Positions 32,800 to 43,123 of a DNA stretch of 64,000 bases are shown in pieces. Positions within the stretch are counted from its first letter, which is position 1. Each line of letters starts with the position of its first letter. This DNA is from Selaginella tamariscina (Eukaryota > Streptophyta > Lycopodiopsida > Selaginellales > Selaginellaceae). The stretch spans positions 1-64,000 of the forward strand of contig PUQB01000883.1 in NCBI GenBank assembly GCA_003024785.1. The letters are read 5' to 3'. Under the pieces are notes generated by a model, which was not told the origin of the DNA, ran no database searches, and was given only the letters and a program-made list of their open reading frames with translations. Position numbers and translations under genes: made by a program.

Positions 32800-33485
32800 A
32801 TACACAATGTGCGATGTACTGGGTAAGTAAATTGTCTGGGCGGGATTTATCTCGCCGGTAATATTAATCTATCTTTTTTTTTTTAGAGAGTTAAGAAATT
32901 GTAGCAGTTGATTTTGCCCAGGTGGGCGAGAAGGAAACATCCTTTTTATTGATGTTTGATTTCTTGTCCTGAGGATAAGATTTTTTGCCAAATGATTGGG
33001 GATTATGGAATCCTTTTCAAAAGGAACACTGAAAAAAAAGCAAACAAGTGAAGGGGAAGCCCTCAAAGAAGTCTACAAAGAAACCTAGTAAAATGCCGAA
33101 GGCTAAGTCTTTTCAAATCTATAAAGAATGTAAACAACGATTTCAAGCTCACATGGTTGAAGCCTTTAAATGGAACAACGATGGAGGAGATGGAAGTCTT
33201 GGCTGATTTGGTGATTGATGGCAAACTACAGATTAGCAACAGCATCCCCACCTCTCCTTTTCATGTCAAGGCAATGGAGTTGAAGATGGTCAGGCACTTC
33301 AAGGAGTAGTTGGGAATACACTGCCACAAACTGAGTTGGACCTCGGCCTCAAAAATATGAAGAGGTCAGCAAATATTTGCATATGACAAATGATGATATG
33401 CTTGTCCAATGGGTGAATCAATCGGAAGATCTGGGCAAGAATCTATTGCACGCCAACACCAAAAAGGAGAACATTGCGATGACGC
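32800..33485 (+). other. Spacer between the inverted arms, with coding remnant and lone palindrome
   Basis: Contains one copy of the palindrome family (GGGCGGGATTTATCTCGCC at about 32839), then a T-tract, then Lys-rich coding-like sequence ('GKPSKKSTKKPSKMPKAKSF') and 'VLADLVIDGKLQISNSIP' in a neighbouring frame. This may be the 3' end of the plus-strand ParB-like gene. Confidence 0.4.
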
Positions 33486-33489
33486 CTGC

Positions 33490-34770
33490 AGTAGCTCTTT
33501 ATGGTCGCTCAAGAGTTCCTACACAGCTCACATGTGTTTGAACTTCTCCCATATTTGCTGTTGTAGTGATTGGTGTCGTCAGCGTCCCATTCCGCCGATA
33601 ACTTATGGTACTACTCAATTGTGAGATTTAGCTTAGCTAAAAATGCCGATCTTTTTGTCAGCTTCTCACGAGTATGCTCGGAAAGTTTTGTTGCTATCAT
33701 TCCTTTGTTTATGTTCATCGAGAAGTCGTTGGGCTACTGTTATTGTGTGCTGGCCACTAATGATGTAGTACTTGATTAATTTTCTATTCTTCGTCTGAAT
33801 CTTTGTGATTTGTTCTAGTGTTGTCACCCACACTTTATCAGTGCCTTTCTTTCTTTCATAGTATGGGCACAAAACAACATTATGTGGAACGATGTAAGAA
33901 TTGTCATTCTTCATCTTCTCCATGAGCTCAGCTACACGTTCTTGGTTGAGTGGCCTGTAAGTGAAGTTTGGGTTGACGCTGCAGTACTTAACCTACACTC
34001 ATAAATCCTATCATCCAATATCATTTCCTTGTGGCTTATTGCAACATGGGATGCCACAGGTACAACTGACAAAACGACAGATGATTTTCTTCTGCGATCC
34101 AAATCACATTTGTGATCCCCGACTGCAAGCTATTCTAATGTTCTCGGCACACTCTTCTAGCTCCCAAAGATTCCTAAGCAAATTGAACATAATCTATAAA
34201 GAACCTGGGACTGAGCCACCCTCTCAATCTCCCTAATGATGTTGCTGTGTTCTTCTTCAATAAGAAGAGGGATGATTGTTCCACTTGTGGATGTTCTGTA
34301 TTGTGAAGCAATATCTGCTAAAAATACACCTACTTGATGAGTATGGAGATCTTTGAAATAGACATATAATTGGATCCCCTCCATAGATGGCTTTTGTTGA
34401 GTTGAAGAAGAACTCCACCGTCAACATCATTAGTGAAAATATGAATGTCATTATCTACAAGTCGACAAAACCACTTGAGATTAATGTTGTAACTGACGAC
34501 CTCTAATATGACATTGGATGGAACAAGGCATATGTGTCGAGCATCGTCCAATCTGGGTTTGTAGCCTGCTTTTGGGTGCTTGACTGGTAAATCTACTTTT
34601 TCATTGTTTTGCTTGTCCATGCGATGTGACAAAGGTTAGTTTGACAGCAACCATAGTTGCTCCAATGCACTTTCCATTTATTTTGAAATATGGCCAAGTT
34701 GATTCAGAATCCCCCTGCCCATCTCTTCTCCTGCTCTCATCTTCAATGTCACATCAATTCCACATCTGGA
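33490..34770 (-). pseudogene. ParB-like domain gene copy (minus strand, longer at its 5' end)
   Basis: Reading leftward: 'CGIDVTLKMRAGEEMGRGIL' near 34760, then 'RLDDARHICLVPSNVILEVV' and 'DIHIFTNDVDGGVLLQLNKS', 'GTIIPLLIEEEHSNIIREIE' near 34250, and finally the ParB-like portion ('KLIKYYIISGQHTITVAQRL' near 33760). A splice acceptor-like 'tttgtatccag' precedes 34770. Frame changes occur near 34380, 34160 and 33930. This copy keeps the upstream part that the plus-strand copy lacks. Function unknown. Confidence 0.4.
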
Positions 34771-35209
34771 TACAAAAATGATTAGTTCTTCAAGCACATA
34801 TTCGAGTATAACAGATTTTATTATAATTCTTACTTAGAATTCGACAACGACTCTATACTAATGACTCAATCTCCTTGTTTGATCAAATCATTCTTCTGCA
34901 CAATAATACACTATGAATACAATCATATCAAAACGCACACACACTTGTATAAACCCGAATATACAAAATTATTACACAGATAAATTCACATACACCCCTC
35001 TTTGTCTCAGAGAGAAGTGGATGGGATTAATTGTCCAAAGCTCATATTTGTGCTAGTGCAAAAGACTAATAACATTTGGTTTTAAAACCACCACAAATGT
35101 GAGCTTTGGACAATTTTACATAGTTTACTGGTTTTTACTCAAAATATTATAATAAGATGACAGAAGTAAATAAATAAGATATGCAACTTATATATACTAA
35201 TAACATATA
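34771..35209. other. Intergenic DNA with a hairpin
   Basis: No gene. A 22-bp stem (35031-35052 with 35092-35113, one mismatch) is annotated separately. Confidence 0.5.
35031..35113. repeat. 22-bp stem hairpin
   Basis: TTGTCCAAAGCTCATATTTG plus TG at 35031-35052 pairs with CACAAATGTGAGCTTTGGAC plus AA at 35092-35113, 21 of 22 positions, with a loop of about 39 bases that itself contains TTTTAAAA. It could be a miniature foldback element or a small-RNA precursor; neither is shown. Confidence 0.65.
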
Positions 35210-35220
35210 TATTCACATGG

Positions 35221-36431
35221 AAGGTGGGGCGAGATTAATCTAGCCACCTCTTCTATGCCTCCTGAAAGGTGGGCGGGATTAATCTCGCCACCCTTCTCAA
35301 TCCCTTGAATGGGTGTGTGGGATTAATCCCACCACCCTCTCAGTCTCAAAGAGAACTGATCGGGATTTATTTAGCACATTCATTCAGGATAAAGAAAGGG
35401 TGGCGGGATTAATCTCGCCCACCATGGAAGGGATGGTGGAATTAATCTTGCCACCCTTCTCAGTCCCCTGAATTGGTGTGCGGTAACCCTTCTTCATCTC
35501 AGACAGAAGTCGTTGGGATTGATTTGGCTCACCAATTCAGGAGACAGAGAAGGGTGGCGGGATTAATCCCGCCACCCTTTCCATGCCTGGTGAGCGAGAC
35601 TAATCCCGCCTAGGACACTCTTATTTGGATAATGGTGGTTGGTGGGATTAATCTCGCCACCCCTTTTATGCCCGATGAAGGGAATTAATCCTTCTACCAT
35701 TTTCACGCCTCCTCGGAGGGACAGCGGGATTAATCCCGCCACCAGGCATAGAAGGGTCGGTAGGATTAATCCCGCTGCCCATGGGTTGTGCGAAGTGCAG
35801 CAGGATTAATCCCGCCGCCCCTCTCGTAAATCATGCACACACCACATATATATATGGGCGGAGGGATTAATCCACCGTCCTTTAGGTAGGCCCTCCACGC
35901 AAGCCCTCCGTGCAGGTCATGGGCGGCAGAATTAATTCTACCGCCTCCATGCAGGTCATGGGCGGCGGGATTAATCCCGTTGCCCTCTGCGTAGGCCATG
36001 GGCGGCAAGACTAATCCCGCCGCCCAAGCCCTTCACACAAGTCATGAGCGACGGGATTAATCCCACCGCTCATGACCTGCGTGGAGGGCCTGCGTGAAGG
36101 GCGGCGGGATTAATCCCGCCGCTCATGACTTGCGTGAAGGGCCTGGGCGGCAGGATTAATCCCATTGCCCATGACCTGCGTGGAGGGCTTGCGTAAAGGG
36201 TGGCAGGATTAATCTCGCCGCTCATGACCTGTGTGAAGGGCCTGGGCAGTGAGATTAATCCTGTCGCTCATGACCTGTGTGAAGGGCGGTGGGATTAATC
36301 TTGCTGCCCAGGAGGGTAACGAATGTGCGACGGGATTAATCCCACTGCTAGCGGGGCTAACCAAAGAGCGGCAGGATTAATCCCACTGTTAGCGGGGCTA
36401 ACCAAAGAGTGGCAGGATTAATCCCACCGCC
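35221..36431. repeat. Palindromic array GGCGGGATTAATCCCGCC (copy D)
   Basis: About 30 units, intact or mutated, spaced about 35-70 bp. Between 35880 and 36260 the units alternate with CATGACCTGCGTGGAGGGC and its reverse complement, so spacers are also inverted. The two sub-arrays near 36310-36420 share AGCGGGGCTAACCAAAGAG. Confidence 0.85.
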
Positions 36432-36439
36432 CAGGCGTT

Positions 36440-36860
36440 AATCTCGCGCACACACATATGAGAGTGTGCGTGTGTGCCAAAGATAGAAAAATCAATAAGA
36501 TTATATAGATATAACACAGATATATATATATATATATATATAGGAGTGTGCGTGTGTGTGAGAGAGATAAAATTAATAAATCAATAAAATTATATAGATA
36601 CACACATATAATATATGTATGTATATATGTATATAGGTATATAGGTATATAGGTATATATATATGTGTATATGTATATCATGTGTATGCGTGTGTGAGCG
36701 AAACAAATAAAAATTATACAGATAAACAAACACACACACACACATATATATATATACAGGAGTGTGCGTGTGTGTGCGAGAGATAGATAAATAAATTTTA
36801 TTATTAAGATACACACACATATAAATGTATATGTAAATACAGATAAATAAATATATACCG
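36440..36860. repeat. CA/TG and TA microsatellites
   Basis: Mirror image of the array in copy C, with the connectors GAGTGTGCGTGTGTGTG and 'aataaaattatatagatacac' repeated. Low complexity only. Confidence 0.85.
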
Positions 36861-37296
36861 GAGTGTGCGTGTGAGAAAGGGAGAGAGATTTCACCTGTTC
36901 GAATGCGCCTTCAAACCCTACTGCACCGCCATGCCATTTTGCATCGCCACACCTTTTGAGAGAGAGATCTACTAGCACAAGCCGCCTCCGCCGCCTTCTT
37001 CTTGAAACCCTAACAATATACTTAAACCCTAAAAGGAAAATATATATTACCCTAATCGAATATTCCTTCTAAGAATATACTTAAACCCTAAAAAGAAAAA
37101 ATATATATTGACCCTAAACGAATATTCTTTCATTATATTATCATAATTTTAAATTTGTGTGCGTGTGTGGTGTGTGGGTGTATCACATACACCTCAAAAA
37201 TATAAATCATGCAGGGGTTAAACATATGTGTGTCTATGAGAGTGTTAAATTTTCACGTGTAGCAATATATATATACACACATATAATATACACATA

Positions 37297-37680
37297 GACA
37301 TATGTACATAGTACATAATATTGTCACGTCAGTACATATTATGGATCATGCATGGTGTGTATGTATAAGAGAAGAGAGAGTGTTAAAAAATTAATTTTGT
37401 ACACATTGCATATATTAATACACATATATACATACACATATTATACACAGACATACATACATAGTACATAATATTGTAACATCAGTACATATTATGAATC
37501 ATGCATGGTATGTATGTATGAGAGAAGAGAGACATACTACATATTATGGATCATGCATGGTGTGTATGTATGAGAGAAGAGAGACAGTACATATTATGGA
37601 TCATGCATGGTGTGTATGAATGAGAGAAGGGATCATGCATGGTGTGTATGTATGAGAGAAGAGAGAGAGTGTTAACAAAT
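37297..37680 (+). repeat. Tandem repeat around GGATCATGCATGGTGTGTATG
   Basis: Five units, some partial, near 37341, 37497, 37548, 37597 and 37630, each ending in 'tatgagagaagagaga'. Two units of the same repeat lie on the other strand at 17660-17775. Confidence 0.75.
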
Positions 37681-37689
37681 TAAAATCGT

Positions 37690-38860
37690 ACACATTGCAT
37701 ATATTAGTACACATATATACATACACACGTGTATACACACAAACATACATACATATTACATGTGTAAATTCAATATGTTATATACACATAGACTGAGTAC
37801 ATATGGATCATAGATGCATTAAACATGATGTTTTTAATAAAGAAGCAATATATCTCTCCAGTTTGGTTTAGGGTTTAAACCCAATGCAAGTATTTTATTA
37901 TAAAATTTGTATGGTACATAATATATATTAGTATAAAATCTTTATACTAATATAAACTAAATGCATGCACATTTTTTTAATTATTTAATATAAATTTTCT
38001 CTAAACACTAAACATATGTAAGTCCTAGTGTAGAGTGCACCGGAAAATGTAAAATAAACAAAGCAAAAAAACTATGCCTAATTTTATAAATACTAGGGTA
38101 AAAAAAATTTGACTAACATACTAGGGGAAGTACTGAGGGTCCAAGAACAAGGGTTGGTTTTTGGGTTTGTAACATGTATAAAATTATGTTATAATTCATT
38201 AAAATATAGTGAGCTAACGGGATCCTAGAATATGCTTTAGGGTTCTTTCTGTGAAGCGGTGGAGCGTGCTCCGCAGATCCGGCGGCATGGGTTTGGCTCT
38301 CCATATGGCGCTGTGCAATATCAACGTGGCCACTTAATCTGGTGAGTGGATTCATGGTTATACACTACCCCAAGAATATGCACCGATCATCATCCAGCGA
38401 ATACTACACTCGTAATGAAGCTCTCTTGTTTAGCAGACAGTTTCCACACCATCTGGACAGCAGGACCAACAAATGAGAGGAGCATCATCTCCATGGCCTT
38501 GGCCATCCATGACATGCCTGTGTACAGATTTCTATGCAATGCCAACAAGGATAAGCTGTGCAATGGGTGGTCTAAGGTCCATGGACAGGCCCCGGAGAAG
38601 ACCCAATTTCGATCGTCCCAGTAGAACAGAGAGAATCAACAAGATGGTAAGATCAACCACATTTATCGATGCCACAAGTAAGTGTGTATTGTAGAATACA
38701 AGTTACAGATTCAATTAATTATATGAAAATGTGTGTAGATGTATATTATATAAACATAAACCACAGGGTCATCAACATATGTATATTGTGTATATAGATA
38801 CACACACATAAATTCGTGTATGTATGTATATACATACATGTTTCTTTTATACAAATGGAT
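37690..38860. other. Intergenic DNA without recognised gene
   Basis: AT-rich to 38100. A short open frame at 38346-38624 has no recognisable motif and could be a first exon of the downstream reductase-like gene, but it does not resemble a mitochondrial transit peptide. Confidence 0.4.
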
Positions 38861-38865
38861 GTTTA

Positions 38866-40216
38866 TATAAAAAGAATAGTGGAGCTTCCTGGTCGTCCTC
38901 TTGAGAAAGGGGAAGTATGCGTCAAGATGCTGGCAGCTCCTATCAACCCATCAGACATCAACAGAATAGAAGGTTGAACGTGTGTGTACCCGTAACATAG
39001 CCACTTCAGTATCATACAGTGTTCTCAATAGTGTATGTAAGTTATAATGTTGTACGCTGTACACTTTACTATGGTTTAGCATTTGATTATAATCTATATG
39101 TATTGTATGTACATGTACATACATTTTATGTGTTAGAATTGGACTGGATTTTGAGAGAGAGAGATTTATTTGCGTTTATATATATTGATTGTAAGTTTAT
39201 ATATATATATATATATATGTGGCAGACACATGTAGATATACATACATTATCAATGGTTTATTAATTTTACATGTTTTATAAAAGTTTAATTTTTTTGTCT
39301 TTTTCTTGTTTTCAGGGGTATATCCGATGCGACCTACACCTCCTGCAGTTGCCGGTGGTGAAGGTGTTGGACAGGTAGTTTCTGTTGGATCGGATGTTAA
39401 ACATTTGTCAGTAGGAGATTGGGTCATTCCAACATATTCCGGAATCGGTTAGTTAATAAGTATATTTTATATATAAATACTTTATCTTAATCCAGTTAAA
39501 TAAATACATAGATAACCGAAGTTACTGAACATTATAAAACTTAGCTTTTAAGTTACACACGTATCTGTGCAGGAACGTGAGCACACATGTGCTAAAAGAG
39601 GAGAGTGTATGGTGTAAAGTTCCTGATAATGTGCCCATGGAATACCTGGCTACCATCTCTGTCAACCCCTGCACCACACTCAGAATGCTCGAAGATTTTG
39701 CTTCGTTAGAAGCTGGTAATTAATTAAATATTAACTTACTAAAACTTCTATTAATTGTTATTTTTGAAGTTTTACGTTTAAAAACTAATATATGTATTTA
39801 TATTTGTGTGTGTTGCGCGCGCGTTCGTTGCAGGGGATGTGGTTTGTTCAGAACGGGTCTACGAGTATGGTTGGACAATGTGTCATACAAATTGCACACG
39901 CAAAAGGTCTCCAGACCATCAATATTGTGCGTGAGAGGTACATAACGTATATTTTATGTACCGATGTACACATAGTCGTATACACGTACATATAGATAGC
40001 TGTAACCTATGTACGTACGTTCATAGTAGATACACACGTCTTGTAAGTGACAGTCATTACACGCTGATACATATGAATGCATATTGTGTGGTTTCTTATA
40101 TAATTCGTGATTTCAGGCCAGGAATTGAAGACGCTAAGAAAAAGCTAATGGATTTAGGTGCAACGCAAGTCGTGCTTGACAGTCAATTTGATTCACCAAA
40201 CTTCAAAAATATTGTG
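38866..40216 (+). pseudogene. Mitochondrial trans-2-enoyl-CoA/ACP reductase-like gene, five exons
   Basis: The family (MECR/ETR1) reduces trans-2-enoyl-ACP with NADPH in mitochondrial fatty acid synthesis. Exons with GT-AG borders: about 38866-38972 ('VELPGRPLEKGEVCVKMLAA', 'PINPSDINRIEG'), 39316-39447 ('YPMRPTPPAVAGGEGVGQVV', 'VGDWVIP'), 39573-39715 ('LKEESVWCKVPDNVPMEYLA', 'ISVNPCTTLRMLEDF'), 39834-39937 ('QNGSTSMVGQCVIQIAHAKG', the cofactor-binding loop) and 40117-40216 ('DAKKKLMDLGATQVVLD'). Exon 3 begins with a 1-bp loss (TGA where TGG is usual) and exon 4 has a frame change before QNGS. The N-terminal exon and the C-terminal half are not recognisable. Pseudogene, or a gene with assembly errors. 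Confidence 0.75.
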
Positions 40217-41980
40217 GTGAGTATTTCATATACGAACAGATGTAAGCACACACGTGTGTGTGTGAGTGTGTGGGGAGAAACCGACCCCTCCCCCACCTCC
40301 GCCTCCGGAGCCACTCACTGGAGTGGTCAAGTACAAGCTGTCCGAGTCCAGCACTCTTGCTATCTGGAAAGGGATATAGGGCTCTGGTTCATCGATGACA
40401 AACAGATGCAGTCGTAAGTTTTTTGTTCTTCACACACACACCCACACACACTGTATGTATGGACAGTTCAGACAGTTATAATTCCTTATAAGCAAATTAT
40501 CATCTAAGTCTATATATGCATTTATACGTCTTGATACGTCTTATTTGATTGTTTATTTTGCTCATTGTTTGGATGATGTTTCACTCACAGGGCCGCTTTG
40601 AATCTGGCAACATCAGAAGGCATTAAGTACAGTACAATGGCTTTTCTTTTATCTAGTTATCACAACACACACACAGAGACAGAGGAGAAAGAACACAAGA
40701 CATGTAGCTTAAAAGAACAACAGTTTTCAGCCGAGTCCTATTATATATATTCCTATATAGCATACATACATGTATTCTAGATGTGTATGCATTCATATAT
40801 ATCAGGATTTGACATATACGTATAGGCTTGTGCTTATTGCAATAATATTATAATAGCATATTTATCTATCTAGCTATACACACACACAGTATAACTGGTG
40901 AATCTTGTTTACATTAGTTTCTTTTCTTGCAGAGGCCTCGTTGATGCAGAACCTCACGCATGAAGAAACGCTTCCGAAAGGTGGACTGGTGTGTGTGAGA
41001 GAGAGAGAGGGGATTCACAGAGAGATCACCAGAAATTAATAATGTTTATTATTTTTAATTTAATTAATGAAAGTTAAAGAGTTTTTATTAAGTACAATTA
41101 AAATCAATAAATCAATCTAAAATTAAATAAAATAAATTATATAGAAAACAAAAAGAAATTATTACTGTATAAACAAGGGTAAAAACAAGGGTAAAAACAA
41201 AATAATAATACAATGTATATTAACTATGTTAAAAAATAAACCAATGTTCGACCCTAGTATGTTAACTACTTTTTACAAAAACAAAGGCTTGTTTTCTAGT
41301 GTTGTTTTTTACCTTAAAAATGCCAAAAACTAGGGGTTTACATTTTCCGGTGTATAAGTATATATTTATATATATTAATATAAATATACTTGAATACTAA
41401 GAATGTAGAATATAGTCTAAAATTTCGTAATATTAAACAGCTTGAATCACTTGAATAACATTAAATGCAATTTTAAAATACTCATTGGAACTGGAGAGTA
41501 TATATGTCAGAGTGTCGGATATTTGTGTCAACTCATCTTAAATTTTATTTTCTGTTCTTTTTAAAAAATTTGAATTTCTGACATATGTATTGTCGGTCTA
41601 ACATGTAAATTTGAAAATGCATTTAATTTCCCACTCAAATTCAGATCTGGTTCTTTCTCCGGCAAGGTTTCTTCATTTCTGTATTTTCACTCTTTAGATC
41701 TTCTTTTTCTTCATAGTGATCATCTCAGGAGCGAGATTAAATTGGGTGCTATTCTTTATAGGAAAGCACGGCGCCTTCAGTGCTGTTTACAAGTAAGTAT
41801 TATAAAACAAATTTAAAAATACTTATAAAGATTCACTCTCTTACATTCTCTCTTAAATTACAATTAGGGGTTTAGGAATGCATTAGGATTATAATATATT
41901 CCGTTAGGGATTTCCCGTTTAAATATCCTTTTAACTTAATATCTAGGTTAACCGTAATCCAGCCATTTCTTTTTCGCCTC
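40217..41980. other. Region downstream of the reductase-like exons
   Basis: Possible extra exons follow splice-like borders at 40280-40410 (Pro-rich, 'PEPLTGVVKYKLSESSTLAI'), 40591 and 40933, but none matches the reductase family by eye. 41000-41960 is AT-rich. A 31-base candidate exon at about 41761 encodes GKHGAFSAVYK (see findings). Confidence 0.35.
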
Positions 41981-41988
41981 TTCGAAGA

Positions 41989-42807
41989 GGTGGCGGGATT
42001 AATCCCGCCACCATCTCTCGGGCAATGCTTTTCCGCCACTGAAAAAGAGTGGCGGGATTAATCCCGCCGATAACCTTCTCAACTGATGAAGAGTTACCAG
42101 AATTTATTAAAAAGAGTTGTCGGCGGGATTAATCCCGCCAACCATTTTAGGAGGCAGGGAAGGGGTGGCGGGATTAATCTCGCCACCACATCCCTGTTTT
42201 AAGGATTTGGGGATAGGATTTATCCGAGATCTCTTTGAAATCATAGTTTGGAGAGAGTTATGTGCGGGTTTAATCCCGCCACCCATTCCCCGTCGTAAGA
42301 ATTGTGGGCGGGATTAATCCCGCCTTGGACTCCCTCCGACAAGGAAGAGCCGGCGGGATTAATCCCGCCGCCTCTTCCTCCTCGGGGGAGTCCAAGGCGG
42401 GATTAATCCCGCCGACTCATCCTCGCCGGAGAGAGTCGGCGGGATTAATCCCGCCTTGGACTCCCCCGAGGAGGAAGAGGCGGCGGGATTAATCCCGCCG
42501 GCTCTTCCTTGTCGGAGGGAGTCCAAGGCGGGATTAATCCCGCCGACTCTCTCCGAAGGGGTTGAGTCGGCGGCGGGATTAATCCGCCGGACTCCCTTCC
42601 TCGTCAGAGAAGTCGGCGGGATTAATCCCGCCGGACTCCCCCCGAGGGGAAGAGGCGGCGGATTAATCCCACCGGCTCTTCCTTGTCGGAGGGAGTCCAA
42701 GGCGGGATTAATCCCGCCGACTCTCTCCGAAGGGGTTGAGTCGGCGGCGGGATTAATCCCGCGACCGTTCCTCGTCGGAGGATTCGTGGGCGGGATTAAT
42801 CCCGCCC
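41989..42807. repeat. Palindromic array GGCGGGATTAATCCCGCC (beside element B)
   Basis: 17 units. From 42306 they are evenly spaced: starts near 42306, 42352, 42395, 42437, 42481, 42527, 42570, 42613, 42657, 42701, 42745 and 42788, steps of 42-46 bp. Spacers are inverted copies of one another. A block of about 90 bp at 42500 repeats at 42673. The last unit ends three bases before the AGTTGTA end of element B. Confidence 0.93.
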
Positions 42808-42855
42808 ATCAGTTGTATTAATCAAACATGAGATATTATCTCTAAACATAATTAT

Positions 42856-43123
42856 CCCAGAACCTCAACATGCTTGTAAATGGTGTTCACCCATACGTAC
42901 ACACAAGATCCTTGGGCAATATTGTGACATGATGCATTATTATCTCGAATTTCCACAGTTCCAGTGCCAACTATCTCGTTGTTCCGAAGAAGACATACTT
43001 TATCTCCAGTATTAAACATATTGTCCTGCACATAAATAATTGTATTATATTTATGATATCTGTTTATGCAATATTTCTAAGAAATCTGAATTACGATTAC
43101 TTAATAATATGCATATGCAATAA
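42856..43123 (-). pseudogene. Inverted first exon of the element B gene
   Basis: This 268-bp block is the reverse complement of A's first exon plus leader (A: 27379-27639). On the minus strand it reads MFNTGDKVCLLRNNEIVG and then 'NASCHNIAQGSCVYVWVNTI', where B keeps the frame that A has lost. In B it therefore points away from the rest of the gene. Confidence 0.8.

Larger units (their letters stand above)
32120..34160. repeat. Long inverted repeat, arms about 670-690 bp
   Basis: Plus arm about 32120-32790 and minus arm about 33490-34160, with a spacer near 0.7 kb. Arm ends read CTAGAAGAGTGTGCCGAGAAC on each strand. Divergence is moderate, with scattered substitutions and small indels. Transcription through both arms would give a long hairpin RNA. 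Confidence 0.8.
35210..37690 (-). mobile_element. Palindrome/microsatellite-rich repeat, copy D
   Basis: Reverse-oriented relative of copy C (17666-19870). Reading leftward: a tandem unit with ATCATGCATGGTGTGTATG (37300-37680), the GTGAAAATTTAACACTCTCATA word near 37255, the TTAGGGTTTAAGTATATT block near 37010-37110, the 'gatgcaaaatggc' segment near 36940, microsatellites (36440-36860), and the palindromic array (35221-36431). D is longer in the palindromic part than C. No functional gene visible. Confidence 0.6.

Noticed and set aside
42306..42807. CRISPR array (regularly spaced palindromic repeats)
   Set aside because: Repeats of about 18-20 bp at 42-46 bp spacing look like one, but spacers are reverse complements or duplicates of each other, there are no cas genes, and the surroundings are plant nuclear DNA.
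42117..42821. Open frames rich in AGLIPP / GGINPA on both strands of the palindromic array
   Set aside because: They arise because GGCGGGATTAATCCCGCC reads as open in several frames on both strands; the same happens at 35766-36008. No sign of selection on a protein.
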